Assembly (NCBI GenBank): GCA_949825065.1
Contig: OX463854.1
Location: forward strand, 13,677,112-13,741,111
DNA: 64,000 bases
Reading direction: 5' to 3'
Origin: Odontocerum albicorne
Lineage: Eukaryota; Arthropoda; Insecta; Trichoptera; Odontoceridae
The position numbers and the translations under genes are program-made. The stretch's first letter is position 1; the number at the start of each line of letters is the position of its first letter. Positions 22,640-33,701 of the stretch are shown here, piece after piece. Below the pieces are notes generated by a model. It saw only the letters and a program-made list of their open reading frames with translations. It made no database searches and was not told the origin of the DNA.

Positions 22640-23105
22640 TTTGACAATTTATAGAAGCGGTGGAACATTCACATCAAAAAGGATTTGATTACGAATCCAA
22701 TTTGCATCCGGGTGAGAATTGAAATTTGGTAACATGGATGTTGCACAAGCACGCCGAACTCTTAAAGTAATTAAAATAAATGTATTGCGTCCCTTAATTT
22801 CAGTCACGTTTATTATGTTTTTATTTCGAATTGTGGAAACACAACCGCTATTTTTTATTTTCAATATTAAAATTTCTAAAATTGCAGCTGAACGCGTCCA
22901 CGATGGAAACAACTTACAATAAATTGAATTAAAAGCTTTCACATAATTGGATCAGAGCTGGCTCCATATTAACGGGGCTGCATGCATTTTCAAATATGAT
23001 GCATTTTTTCACAATTTTCATTCAGAGTATATGCATTTGTAATTCGTTTTGAAAATGTTTGTTTGAAAGTTTTCAGTTAGATCTCCCTACAAACTGTAAA
23101 GTCAT
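22640..23105. other. Upstream region of receptor B; no gene recognised
   Basis: Overlapping open frames occur on both strands at 22649-22942 (minus) and 22719-22922 (plus), but neither matches a family I know. A consensus-like acceptor (TTCTAAAATTGCAG) ends near 22887 on the plus strand without a recognisable exon after it. Confidence 0.35.
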
Positions 23106-23109
23106 AGTA

Positions 23110-23400
23110 ATAATTGTTTAGATTTCCAATTTGCATTCATATTTACCTGCTGGGAGAGACAACAGAGCATCAGATTTTTTTATCTCGACTCACGTATTTT
23201 GCCTCTTCCATATCCATAAACTTTCTCCTACAATCCTCTTACTTTTTGCATTTCCTTATTTCAGAATATCAATCACTTGAGCCAACCACACTTATCTCGG
23301 TCTTCCTTCCAATCATATTCGCACTGTTAAACAGCATTTATTTGGCTCTTTTCAGTAATTTTCCACGCTTACGCTTCACTATCATGCATTAAAGTCGGTA
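23110..23400 (-). pseudogene. LINE C-terminal fragment
   Basis: The minus strand reads SANMIGRKTEISVVGSSD and then RRKFMDMEEAKYVSRDKK. The last motif matches the plus-strand KCMDVEEAKSV-RDRKDWE at 39.3 kb, so both come from one LINE family. Stops interrupt the frame. Confidence 0.5.
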
Positions 23401-24110
23401 CTGTACAAATGTTGTGGACTCTTAGCAAATTTTGATATTGTCACCCATTGACTGTTTTAGTGCCCCATTTATATGTATTCTGTGAAATGTACTCGTATCA
23501 ATGATATGAATATTTTACAGTGAAATTTTAAAAACGAATACATTTTGACCGTGGAAACGTGTTAAGTGGAACTACGTATACTCTAAAAATGGATTTGAGC
23601 AACTGCTTTACATCACAAATTTACTTTTTCTTTCTGATTTCATTAAGTATTTTTATGTCTGAATTCATTCAGTTTTTTTTATTCTAGAAAAGCCTCCTTA
23701 AGGTTTTTATTCTAGAAAAACCTCCTTAAGGACCGTGAAATCGATTTTTTTTAAACATATTTTTTTAATTTTAAGCGATGTCTGAATATATTTGGAACGA
23801 CAAGTTCAAAAGGGTTAAATAAGTAATACGCTTGATGGTTCTATCAAACATCAAATCACTTATTCCTCCATTATTCAAATGAAACTCTTAAGATAATTTG
23901 CAGATAGTGTCACTCTTTAGTTGCACCATCCAATAATTGAAAATGTCACAGTGATAAATTGATCCATTTATAATAAATATATACAGCAAGTTGAAAGAAA
24001 CATTTCGATAGTGTAATGGATTAAAAGAAATACTACTTATGCGATGAATAATGAAAAACGATATGTTTTATTAAATAACCAAATAAAGATATATTATTTA
24101 TATTTAAGAC
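23401..24110. other. No gene seen
   Basis: AT-rich. A small direct repeat TTTTATTCTAGAAAARCCTC occurs twice at 23679-23730. Confidence 0.4.
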
Positions 24111-24111
24111 A

Positions 24112-24290
24112 TTAATATTGTGGAGGTTTAAAGACATTGTAATTTGTTTTATCAAACAGTGTTTATTCCACTTTATGTAACGGTATAACCCTACCGGCAT
24201 TGTATGTGCTCCCCTGATGATAAGGTGAAAACCTTGAAACCGGTATATAAATGTATATAAATACCAAATAAACGTTTCAAATTTTCGGGA
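24112..24290 (+). mobile_element. Penelope-like 3' end with hammerhead-like motif, copy 1
   Basis: The segment ATTGTGGAGGTTTAAAGACA up to CGGTATAACCCTACCGG is shared with 45818-45902. It is followed by CTGATGA (24214), a short stem AAGGT-GAAA-ACCTT, then GAAAC (24236) and CGGTATA. CTGANGA-stem-GAAA is the hammerhead ribozyme core, known in Penelope-like elements. In this copy the core lies in the opposite orientation, relative to the shared body, to copy 2. Self-cleavage is not shown. Confidence 0.45.
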
Positions 24291-24690
24291 GGTGATCTTC
24301 GTGCCCTAGATGGCAAAATGATCGACTTCCACCCTGAGGTTTTGGATTCTTATAATTATAAATGACGTCTCAGACTAGAAAAAATGAATTTCTTTGGTAA
24401 CAATATTCACGTATGCTAGATGTGTTCAAGTATTATTGGTTCTTCATGCTGAGTAGTGTTGCCAACACGTGCGATGACGATCGTACCTTTTCCAACAGTT
24501 TTTGACCCGAATCCTCTGTTACAGAGGCCTAAGACAATGTTATCTACCAGCTACTTCAGGATATGTTGAAGTGTTATATACATACACATGTAACATATGA
24601 ATGAATTAATTATTCGGTAAAGATGAGAGCAGAATACTTAATATCGTCTGAGACAGGCATTGTTCTGGATAAAGTTCTACAGAAATCGTA

Positions 24691-25453
24691 TTACGTGTTA
24701 ACATAAGTTGTGACCGTTTTTTTCCAAATTAAAAATGGGCACCAAAAATATAACAAAATGGTATAAGTTCGTCATTCGAAAGAAAATTTTCTGCTCTACA
24801 AGTTATTGTGTTTGCTTTTACGTTACATATATTATTTTATTTGATTACAAGCCTTCAAAATGAAATGTCAAGTAGACGAAAGTGAGCATTTTCGACGTCT
24901 CCTTCTGCTCGCCTTTAATCGAGGGAATAAAGCTACCAAACCTGCTCGCCATATTTGCGAAGTGTACGGTGAAAATGCTATGAATGCAAGGAAAGCTCGT
25001 TGATGGTTTTTGCGTTTCAAAGACGGTAAATTCGACCTGAGAGACATGGAGCGTTCTGGACGACCAGTGGACTTCGATGAGGACCGCTTAAACCGTATTA
25101 TTCATGAAGATCCTGAGCAGATGAATTGTGGTCACATGGCTGTATACCGCCATCTTAAATCAATGGGAAATGTTCAGAAGTTTGGCGCTTGGGTTCCACA
25201 TGTTTTGAGTGATAACAACAAAAATCAACGTTCGACAATTGAAACGAAAATGCTCACTATCGTCTACTTGCCATTCCATTTTGAAGGCTTGTAATCAAAT
25301 AAAATAATATATGTAACGTAAAAGCAAACACAATAACTTGTAGAGCAGAAAATTTTCTTTCGAATGAAGTATAACGTTTACCATTTTCTTTTACTTTTGG
25401 GCCTCTTTTTTAATTTGGAAAAAAAAACGGACATAACTTATGTTAACACCCAA
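24691..25453 (+). mobile_element. Fold-back mariner derivative with about 205-bp inverted repeats
   Basis: TA flanks both sides (24689-24690, 25454-25455). The left 24691-24894 and right 25245-25453 are inverted copies: they start TTACGTGTTAACATAAGTT and TTGGGTGTTAACATAAGTT and run through the 5' untranslated region and about 12 codons of the transposase. Normal mariner repeats are about 30 bp, so the right end is an inverted duplicate of the left end. Between them only the N-terminal DNA-binding part of a mariner transposase remains. Confidence 0.9.
24860..25240 (+). pseudogene. mariner transposase N-terminal DNA-binding remnant
   Basis: From ATG at 24860: FNRGNKATKPARHICEVYGE, then KAR, stop, WFLRFKDGKFDLRDMERSGR, the DPEQ segment, YRHLKSMGNVQKFGAWVPHV and LSDNNKNQR. 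This is the paired helix-turn-helix half of a mariner transposase. A stop replaces the residue before WFLRF, and the whole catalytic domain is deleted, the sequence running straight into the inverted copy of its own 5' end. Confidence 0.85.
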
Positions 25454-25683
25454 TACATCCCTCTAAGGTGAGAGAGTAATAAAGTTTTTGTTTAGTTAAG
25501 TGTTATTTTATAAACGTTTTAATATAATGCATCTCAAAATGTACAGACTTAAAACCGACGTGATGCTTCTTGTTGAAATTTCTCAGTAGATATTGGCATA
25601 TCTAAATTGAGAGGGTCACATACCTTTGACCTTTTTATAACTAATTTAAGAAACGAAAGACTGACATAACATATTTACAGTTT

Positions 25684-25768
25684 TAGCTGGAGGAGGGCGG
25701 GGTTGTTGTAGAGGACGACCGAGAAAAAGATGGTCGGCCCAATTTAACAAAATGTTGAATAAATAAAT
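25684..25768 (+). pseudogene. LINE C-terminal scrap
   Basis: One frame reads CCRGRPRKRWSAQFNKMLNK then a stop, the basic GRPRKRW tail found at the C-terminus of many LINE open reading frames. Nothing upstream is recognisable. Confidence 0.45.
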
Positions 25769-26484
25769 AGTAAGAAAAAGGTAAATAAATAATAAAGTAT
25801 GTGTATATGAGAAAATGTATGCGACGTCATAAATATTTGTGTCCTATTCAGAAAGGTTTTTTTTTTAATATTGCCCTGAGAACGAAAGCTACAACTTTTT
25901 TTAATATTGGCCATCATTTAAGCCAAGTTGACGAGACAGGAAGTCTGGAAATTATTTTAAATCGAATCAATTAATAATTCAAAAGCTTAATCCCTAAAAA
26001 ATATGATTTTATTAAACACACTAAATATCAAAGGCAAAAGGGTTTAGCTAAAATGTGGATATCCATTTCAATTACAAATCTTCGTTTAAAAGGTGACACC
26101 CGTCCCTTTTAAATCAACTTTACCATTTAAGTCATCTAAGCACCTAACTCCAAAAACGTGAATTCAAAAAGTTACCACAAATAGTCCACAATACCATTAC
26201 GGGGAGTTAAGTTTAAGGTAAATAAAGCGAGTTAATTAACGTGTTAGTTAACGGCTGAGTGCCTTTCCCTGTTACGAAGTGTGAAAGGGCACAATGCTCA
26301 CCATGGGACTAATGTTCCTTAAGGGGAATGCAGAAAACTAACTTCGAGACCAAATATTTTGGAATTGTTATCGCGTATTTGAATTAGTTCCTATCACTTG
26401 CATTAAAATAGTCTATTGTATTTTATGTATGTTCAAGTGGTAACTTATATAAAGTAAGGTAACTATTAAAAAATTTTTTTCATT
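25769..26484. other. No gene seen
   Basis: AT-rich, no recognised feature. A GTTAAGTTTAAGGTAAATAA-like stretch near 26206 and several poly(T) runs are present. Confidence 0.35.
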
Positions 26485-26566
26485 AAGTAATCAACCCAAA
26501 CTAAAATAATAAGTGCCCCCAAATTCAAGTCACAATGAAATTATATGAGGTAAAATAATAAAACTA

Positions 26567-27481
26567 CGAGGGTCATCCAGAAACTAAGGTTACGAGGGCT
26601 CCTGATGGCGGGGGAAATTTTTTGATTCAAAGCTGGTGCAATTGGCATATAGGAGGGATCCTAACGGTCAGTTTGTTTGGTTCCGCGTGTTTGTCGGCCA
26701 TTTTGTTCAGTCACAGTAAATTCTTCCGATGGAGAGGTTGTCGTGCGCTTCCGCCAACTCTCGTCTGTGCGAGACCCGCGCGGTCATCATTTTTTTGACT
26801 TTGCAGAATAATACCGCCGTGAATATCCATCGAAAGCTCGTGGAAGTTTATAGTAATGATGTAATGAGTCGACAACATGTCACGAAGTGGGTTAGGTTGT
26901 TCAGAGCAGACTGTACTGATACGACGAGGCAAGCCAGTGATTTCTGACGAATTTGTGCAAAAAATTGAAGAACAAGTGCGAAATGACCGCCGTGTGACGC
27001 TTGACGAACTTCACGAAAAATACCCTGACATTTCTCGAAGTCTCCTTGGTAATATTGTGTCGTAAAAACATGGTTACAAGAAGTTGTGTGCAAGATGGGT
27101 GCCTAGAATGGGAGCACCGTCAAAATCGCGTGGGCGCCGCGCGTGAATTTCTGGATCGTTTTGCACAGGAAGGAGAAGCTTTTCTGGACTCTATCGTAAC
27201 GGTGAATGAGACGTGGGTGTGTCACTAGACCCCAACAATTTTTCAACGATCAGGAGGTCGAGGAAGCTGTGAAGAAGTGGCTGAAAGAGCTGGCGGTGGA
27301 GGTCTATGACACTGGCATACAAAAGCTGGTGCCTCGACTACAGAAATGTCTTGATCTAGGACGGCAATTACGTTGAAAAATAGTTTAATATATTTGTGAA
27401 GTATCCTGTGAATTTCAATTAAATACAAGCATTTTTCGATCCTACATAAATCTTGTAACCTTACTTTCTGGATGACCCTCG
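26567..27481 (+). mobile_element. mariner-like element (CGAGGG ends) nested in repeat family A
   Basis: Terminal inverted repeats are CGAGGGTCATCCAGAAACTA and, from the right, CGAGGGTCATCCAGAAAGTA, about 30 bp with two or three mismatches. TA flanks each side (26565-26566, 27482-27483). Length is 915 bp, shorter than an intact element. The flanks join to a continuous copy of dispersed repeat A, which fixes the borders exactly. Confidence 0.93.
26729..27400 (+). pseudogene. mariner-like transposase, internally deleted
   Basis: The start MERLSCASANSRLCETRAVI leads into NTAVNIHRKLVEVYSNDVMS and HVTKWVRLFRA, the N-terminal helix-turn-helix region. In a shifted frame follow GKPVISDEFVQKIEEQVRND and VTLDELHEKYPDISRSLLG. 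Then REFLDRFAQEGEAFLDSIVT VNETWVCH: the first catalytic Asp of the usual GDETW is Asn. The second and third catalytic residues are deleted; the frame resumes at the C-terminus (KKWLKELAVEVYDTGIQKLV near 27270). At least two frameshifts are present. It cannot transpose by itself. Confidence 0.88.
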
Positions 27482-28039
27482 TAACTTTAAAAAAGGTCAA
27501 TTCTAGACAATTTTAAGTTTCTACTGATTAAGCTTAAAAAGTAACAGTCGATCTATGAGTGGAAAAGTTCCTCGAAGAAAGAACAAACGCAACATTCATT
27601 GGACGCGGTCAATATATAGCGTTTAGTAAATCAAGATTTTTTTGGAAGCAATCTACCCAAACTAAAATAATTTGTGCCCCCAAATTCAAGTCACGATGCA
27701 ATTATGTGAGTCAATATAATAAAAGTCATTTTAAAAAGGCCAATTCTAGACAATTTCATGTTTCTACTGATTACGCTTCAAAAATTTAACAGTCGACCCT
27801 TAAGGGGAAAAGTTGCTTAAAGAAGGAAGAAACTCAACATTCATTTGACGCGTTAAAGCTATGGCGTTTAGTAAATGAAATATATCACACAAATGACAAC
27901 CGAAAAATACACGGTCTATAGTTTCATTATCGAGACTACACTTGCAGCATTAAAGGTTATTTATGAGAACCATTTTTTAAATAACGTATATACATTATAA
28001 TAGTTCATTTCTTATTGCATAGCAAGTCTTCATCTAGAG

Positions 28040-28740
28040 CAGTGTTTCCCAGCCTTCTTTATGCCATGCCCCACCGTAGTCTTTTCAAAAGTCATATGCC
28101 CCACCGGCCTCTTTTTTAATTAAACAGTAGGTTAATTTTCAAAATATATATTATAACTGAAATTATTACAAAACACAAATGACAATTGAAATGTAATTAA
28201 GTAAAATAAAATAAAAAGTAAAACAATAAAAAAACAGACAAAAAGGTAGGCATTCGTCATGCACAGCAGGTATAAATCCAAATTTAATAAATTCCTCCGA
28301 GTAGTGACATTTTTTGATTTTTGATTTTGGTTGATCACTCATTTTGCAATGGACTATAAGAAATAATTAATAAGATAATACTCATTTATTAATGGTCAAG
28401 GATTGAAATATGTAAAAAGAAAACAATAATATTACTCTAGAGACGTTAAGGGTATGTGTTTTGCGATAGAGAGCAGGTCACATGTCTTGGTCACACGTGT
28501 AGCCAAATGAAGTAGCTGTCAAACTTCGATAATCAGTATTGCCAGTATGCAAAAATAACGGTCGATGAAATTGCTGAATGCACGTGGGTATATTAAGTCG
28601 TGAATGAATATATTATATTATAAATTTATATGTGGACTAGTTGATAATTGCCGATGTGTCCCATCTCTGAAGCGTGGTGCCCCACCTCTGAGGCGTAACG
28701 CCCCACCGGTGGGGCGTACGCCCCACCGTGGGAAACACTG
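28040..28740. mobile_element. Non-autonomous hAT element with perfect 8-bp target duplication
   Basis: It starts CAGTGTTTCCCAGCC and ends GTGGGAAACACTG, imperfect terminal inverted repeats of hAT type. The 8-bp direct repeat ATCTAGAG lies immediately outside at 28032-28039 and 28741-28748. Both ends carry several GCCCCACC motifs as subterminal repeats. The 701-bp interior has no transposase homology that I recognise. Confidence 0.93.
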
Positions 28741-28748
28741 ATCTAGAG

Positions 28749-29106
28749 TATATCAATATTCATCTCCAATGAGAAAAATGTTTCAGAAAATAGACGAAAG
28801 ATCTACTGCAGCTTTAATTCCATGAAAGTTGAAAGATTCCTGTTCATTGAAATTAAAATTTTGCTTGTACAATATCTGCTGTTTTCAATATTTAACTATG
28901 TAGAAGTCTGCTTTTTGCGCAATGCGAAGAAACAATTGTACAAACTACAGTAGCTTTATAAACTCAATTGTATAAGATTCATCTTTATCCGGAGAAAGAA
29001 CGATAATTTCACTTTGCATCAGTTATTATGAAGTATGTTTCAAAATTTACCGACCGAAAGATTTGAAACAGATGATGTAACACTGAGATCACTTCTTTAT
29101 TCCTTC
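28749..29106. other. No separate gene; probably decayed transposon flank
   Basis: No recognisable coding sequence. It continues the decayed 3' side of the mariner fossil at 29107. Confidence 0.3.
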
Positions 29107-29282
29107 TATTTTCCATGCAAATCGAATATCAGTTTTGTAAATAAAATATAATGACAAGGGGCCAAGTCGGGATTAAATGAGGGAAAGCGATCCAATTCTT
29201 GGAAACCATAGTTTGGAATAGCAACCTTTGCAGCAACGGATATGTGAACTGATGCAATGTCGTGCAATAATAGCACACCTTG
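29107..29282 (-). pseudogene. mariner/Tc1 transposase fossil
   Basis: The minus strand reads LLLHDIASVHISVAAKVAIP, then NYGFQELDRF and NPDLAPCHYILFTKL, then GK and a stop. It matches the LLHDNASVH and SPDLAPSDYHLF blocks of mariner transposases. The second catalytic Asp (HDxA) is kept; the third (SDYxLF) has become CHY. Upstream to about 29380 the frame is broken but WNGEGI-like residues persist. Confidence 0.65.
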
Positions 29283-29514
29283 TTTTTATGGCATAATTAA
29301 ATTTATATTTAAATAACACACCTTCGTTACTGAGCCTCCTAGTCGATGATGCCTTCGCCATTCCAACGTCAATTCAATTGGAGAGCGAAGATGGGCCGTA
29401 GAGTTTGTTTTAAATGAGTGAACCGTTGCACACCAGCAATCTCAACGGCCACACCACTGTACAGGATCTAATGGCACATTGAAGTGAGGCGATCGGAATA
29501 CACCGACATGTTTT

Positions 29515-29625
29515 TTCCTATTTTTTTTAAAGAATAGATATGACCGAAGTCATATATATCCTTATAATCCCAAAGACAAGGTAGAAAAAAATGCCTGTCA
29601 GTCCAGTGCATTACCACGCGGCGAT
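29515..29625 (-). mobile_element. Retroposon family B copy 2
   Basis: TTTTTTTTAAAGAATAGATA followed by TGACCGAAGTCATA matches 13920-13960. Minus orientation, with the poly(A) side at the left. Confidence 0.5.
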
Positions 29626-29697
29626 ACAACTTTTCTTTAAACAAAAGTGTGTAATTTGTTTTTGAAATTAAGAAAATTTTAGTGTAGAATGGTTTTA

Positions 29698-29933
29698 TTT
29701 TAACTATAGCCAACATATGTTGTGAAGGTTCCTCAAACCTAATAAGTATGTTCCTCAAACTATAGCTAATATATGTTGTGAAGGTTCCTCAAATCTAATA
29801 AGTCTGTTCCTCAAACTATAGCTAACATATGTTGTGAAGGTTCCTCAAACCTAATAAGTCTGTTTCTCAAACTATAGCTAACATATGTTGTGAAGGTTCC
29901 TCAAACCTAATAAGGCTGTTCCTCAAACTAATC
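29698..29933. repeat. Tandem array, about 4 x 56 bp
   Basis: TATGTTGTGAAGGTTCCTCA begins at 29716, 29772, 29828 and 29884, exactly 56 bp apart, with scattered substitutions. Confidence 0.9.
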
Positions 29934-30419
29934 AGTCTACGAGTATTATATACAGACGATCTTTCAATCTTGGTTAGGTATAACTAGTTAAATTCTAGCA
30001 ACAGAAGCTTAACTTATTTCTGTCCAATTGTTAACTGAGTTATGGAATTTAACATAACTCTTGCAAAACACTTTTGGTGTTCTTGATCTTGTTGACACTG
30101 TGATCCCATAATATTACAAAGCGTCGATTATTTGATTGTTTTTTTCTTGAAAGACTTTTTGTTTGTAAATGTATTTTGACTGTGGTACTAAAACTGATAC
30201 CTGAAATAAACTCTTGAAGCATTTTGGAATAACATGTGTCATAAAATAGCACTAGATTAAGCATCCTTGATCTTTAAGTAACATTTCAAGGGCCGATTAA
30301 CTTAATAACTGTGCACATATAGTATGCAAACTATGACGCAATATCCTTTTACAAGAAAGAAAACAGGTCATATACTCGTATTTAAGCATACATTTTATAA
30401 CAAATATTCTCGTGTTGTT

Positions 30420-30690
30420 CATACTTCTTACTCCCGAGTTAAAACGTCTTTAATCATCTTCTTTCTTCTGTGTACACCTTCCTCGCTCTCCATTCATTCC
30501 AGAAATACATATTTGTTTTCTGAGTGGTCAAACTATCTCGAAATTACTTTAATATACTCGTAATATCGCTTATAGCACCCATCTCTTACAAATAGTTTTT
30601 TTTTTCATCCGATCATTTCTCACTTTATCAAGTATTGTAATACTAGATATTCTACGCAAGTCACTGCTTTCTTCCGCATTTATTCTACTC
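30420..30690 (-). pseudogene. Possible LINE remnant
   Basis: CCTCGCTCTCCATTCATT followed by CCAGAAATACATATTTGTTT recurs at 38036-38080 with few changes, so this is a dispersed repeat. Reading the minus strand gives only short basic runs resembling the region after LINE reverse transcriptases. The assignment is weak. Confidence 0.3.
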
Positions 30691-31734
30691 TTATCACTCG
30701 TTTTTTCTACATTTCATCTATGCGTGTTTTATTTAATTTTTGAGATTTTGCCCACAGTATATAAAAGATGTATTATGTAACGTGTAATTAATATTCTCAT
30801 CCTTTATGCTCAAGTAAAACCAGTGTAAATGGAATTACACAATTTATTTTAAATATTTTGTTTTCGTAAGTTGATAAAATAAGTAGGACGCTATCTTTCA
30901 TGAACATAAATTTATTTACAATGTTACTGAAGTTTAAAATTTCCCTTTTCACAGTACACCTAAAAGCATTCCATTAAAGATTTTTCGAGGGCCACACCAA
31001 ACTCCACTTTGCATCAAGCGAAAAAACAAAAAATGGAAAGAACTTTATGTTCTTCTTTGTTACAAAACCCATATTATTATGAGAGCAACAACTAAAGCGC
31101 TCTTTCAAAACAAATTCTTTAGGTATATACAACCATCAACACCTTCAAAATATAAAGGAAAAATCTTATTTCAAAATATTTTCATTGGTATCGTGTTTTT
31201 GTTTTCTTTTTTTTTTTGTTGATAAAAATATCGAAAAATTGCCTCAAAAGGATAGTATTATCAATACGCAGGTAAGTTTTTTTAACTAAAACTCTGAATT
31301 TACTTAACTTTTGAATATTATTGTATTGTTATAATAAAAAGTATAAAATATATATATCTCTACTGGTATTTTTACTCTATTGCCTTTTACTTGTTCATTG
31401 CATAAAAAATAAAACTTGACCATTCGGTTTTTACTATACGTCAGTATTTACTGATAAAGAAAAATACAAATAATTATAACTTATACAATGTATGACATAT
31501 GTTTCCATTCGAGTTTTTAAACTTTTGACTTCAATTTTTTCAGTATATAAAAAAAATTTTACATACGTACTTCTGTGTGGTAAGAATAAAATCAAAAGAA
31601 AATAATAATCTAGTATTCAATATATTCTTTTCTAACGAGTAAGCGAGACTATGTATATAACAGGTAAAAAGTCCAAATCAAGTTATATACGAGTATGTTG
31701 GCTGAGAAAAAGACTAAAAAAATCCGAATAAATA

Positions 31735-32010
31735 CTGTAGAAATGCTTGCATTAAGAAGAATACATGGGATGACAATTTTTGACAATATATATTGTAAAA
31801 TAAAGTGATAAGAGATGAATGTGAACTTAAAGAACTTTAATAAGATGAAGGAAGAAGAGCACGCAGAGAGGGTTTGGGTATGTGGAACGAATTAATGAAG
31901 AAAGTCTAATAATGCATATCTAACAATAAATATAGTGCAAATTTGAGTAGAAGGCGTGTAAGAGGATAACCTAGGAAAGTACGCATATAATAGGGAATGA
32001 GTCCGATTTG
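31735..32010 (+). pseudogene. LINE C-terminal remnant
   Basis: Shares AAGAATACATGGGATGACAA and TTTTTGACAATAT with 2150 and 63900, then continues with a basic SRRRVRG-PRKVRI-like run near 31950. No intact frame. Confidence 0.4.
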
Positions 32011-32142
32011 AATAATTTAAGTTGAAATTTAAAGAGAGTATTTTGAAATTAAATTAATGTATGTTTACGTACACAAATCAGAAAGAGAACAAAATTTTAC
32101 GTTTTTTTTTTCACAGTTTGGGCTAATTTTAAATATCGTCAT

Positions 32143-32520
32143 ATCAATCAGTAAAAATAGGATAGCGCTTAAACGATATGATAGGGTAATCCTCGTAATC
32201 AAGCATCATTATCAGGTATCGATCGGTGAAAATAAGATTATGCTTAAATGATATGATAGGATATCTCTCGAAATCAAGCATCATTGTCATATATTGATCG
32301 GTGAAAATAGGATAATGCTTGAATGATATGATAGGGTATCCCTCGTAATCAAGCATCATTATCAGGTATCGATCGGTGAAAATAGGATAATGCTTAAACG
32401 ATATGATAGGGTATCCCTCGTAATCAAGCATCATTGTCAGGTATCGATCGGTGAAAATAGGATAGTGCTTAAACGATATGATAGGGTATCTCTCGTAATT
32501 AAGCATCATTGTCAGGTATC
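32143..32520 (-). repeat. Tandem array, 5 x 75 bp, open on the minus strand
   Basis: Five units of 75 bp (25 codons) keep a 121-codon minus-strand frame open at 32144-32509. The unit translates as MMLDYEGYPIISFKHYPIF plus TDRYL. Because 75 is a multiple of three, openness of one unit is enough to keep the rest open. There is no signal peptide, splice context or known family, so I treat it as a repeat, not a gene. Confidence 0.8.
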
Positions 32521-33700
32521 TAGGGATGAAAGAAGCATGTGCGTGTATAAGTTTATTGTGTGCTAGCTGTTGTACCTCAGCAAGTATAGTCTTAGTAGAT
32601 TAAACCTTTACTTCTGATGGCAAGGAGATTTAACTTTCATAAAATCTGCAGGTTTCATTTGCTGCAATCCTTTATTAAGCATTAAGAGTTTATATAGTGC
32701 TGTATCGTCGGGCATGGTCTATCCAATCGATTCCTGGGGATTCACTTCTGGATTGGTTTTACTCTTCTTTGTATCCGAATCTATGTTTTTCTGTAGCTTA
32801 TATGATATTTGTCATAAATTTAAAAGCAGTTCTATAGAGCAACAAATAATAACATTATGTAGTTATTATGCTTGTTCATTTAATACCGATCAAAATGTTT
32901 TGTTAATCGTTTTTTTTTTAAGTACAAGTTCCGCAATGCATCCTTAGTGTAGGTATTTAGCAGCACTGTTACAACATTTTATTTAGGTACGTCAGTAGCA
33001 TGCTATTTTATATATAACCTACAATAGTTCTACTTTTCCAAAGTAGCTTTAGAAACATTGTTTCTTAGGTTGACAAATACGCTGTAGTATGAAATATCAC
33101 TATGTGTTATATTAAAACTACTCCTATGGGAAATTGTCACAACAGCTTTAATCCAAATTGTGATATGGTGTATTCAGTGTGTTCTCAAGTTGGAAAAGTA
33201 GTATACCGCTTAATTCGTGGTTTTGTAGCATACCACTTCACTGTTTACTGTTCAAATATTTGTACAATAACACAACTTTTTTTTCAAGCAAGTCGAAAGT
33301 CATGGTTGTTGAAAAATGTGATTTTATGAGACATTGCATTTTATGGATAAACTATAAAAAGTGATAACAGTCGATAAATGTTACTATTTGAGGAGTATGC
33401 GTGATTTTGAGGTATTGTAAAATAAATAAATATATTAAAAAGCGTGTTGGTACAGTTAATCAGGTCAGTTGTGGACTTATATTTTGCCAAAAAATCAATC
33501 TCAAAATCTACTAACAATATGGTGTACTAGTGCCAACCTTGATGTATAAAAGTAAAGCCTGCGTATCAAAAGGGGTGGTAAGAGCAGAATAAATGCGTAT
33601 ACACACAAAATATTGTCAGACCTTTTCCTATTTTTTAGAAACAATAAGATGTACACATTTGTTTACGTAAATCAAGTTTACCAAATTCCAATATTACCAG
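32521..33700. other. No recognised gene
   Basis: Several 60-77-codon frames occur (for example 32714-32947 and 33102-33329, plus strand, Cys-rich by chance) with no family I recognise. No RNA gene was seen. Confidence 0.35.
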
Positions 33701-33701
33701 G

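Larger units (their letters stand above)
26485..27885 (+). repeat. Dispersed repeat family A, two tandem units, one split by a mariner
   Basis: Unit 1 is 26485-26566 plus 27482-27645; unit 2 is 27646-27885. Both read AATCWACCCAAACTAAAATA, then GTGCCCCCAAATTCAAGTCA, CCAATTCTAGACAATTT, TTTCTACTGATTA and GCGTTTAGTAAAT. Excising 26567-27481 and one TA restores a unit about as long as unit 2 (about 240 bp). Other copies: 3590-3660 (partial) and 47219-47415. The class is unknown; I see no coding capacity. Confidence 0.75.

Noticed and set aside
32714..33364. Small plus-strand frames rich in Cys and Ser
   Set aside because: They overlap each other in different frames and show no family motif or splice context.
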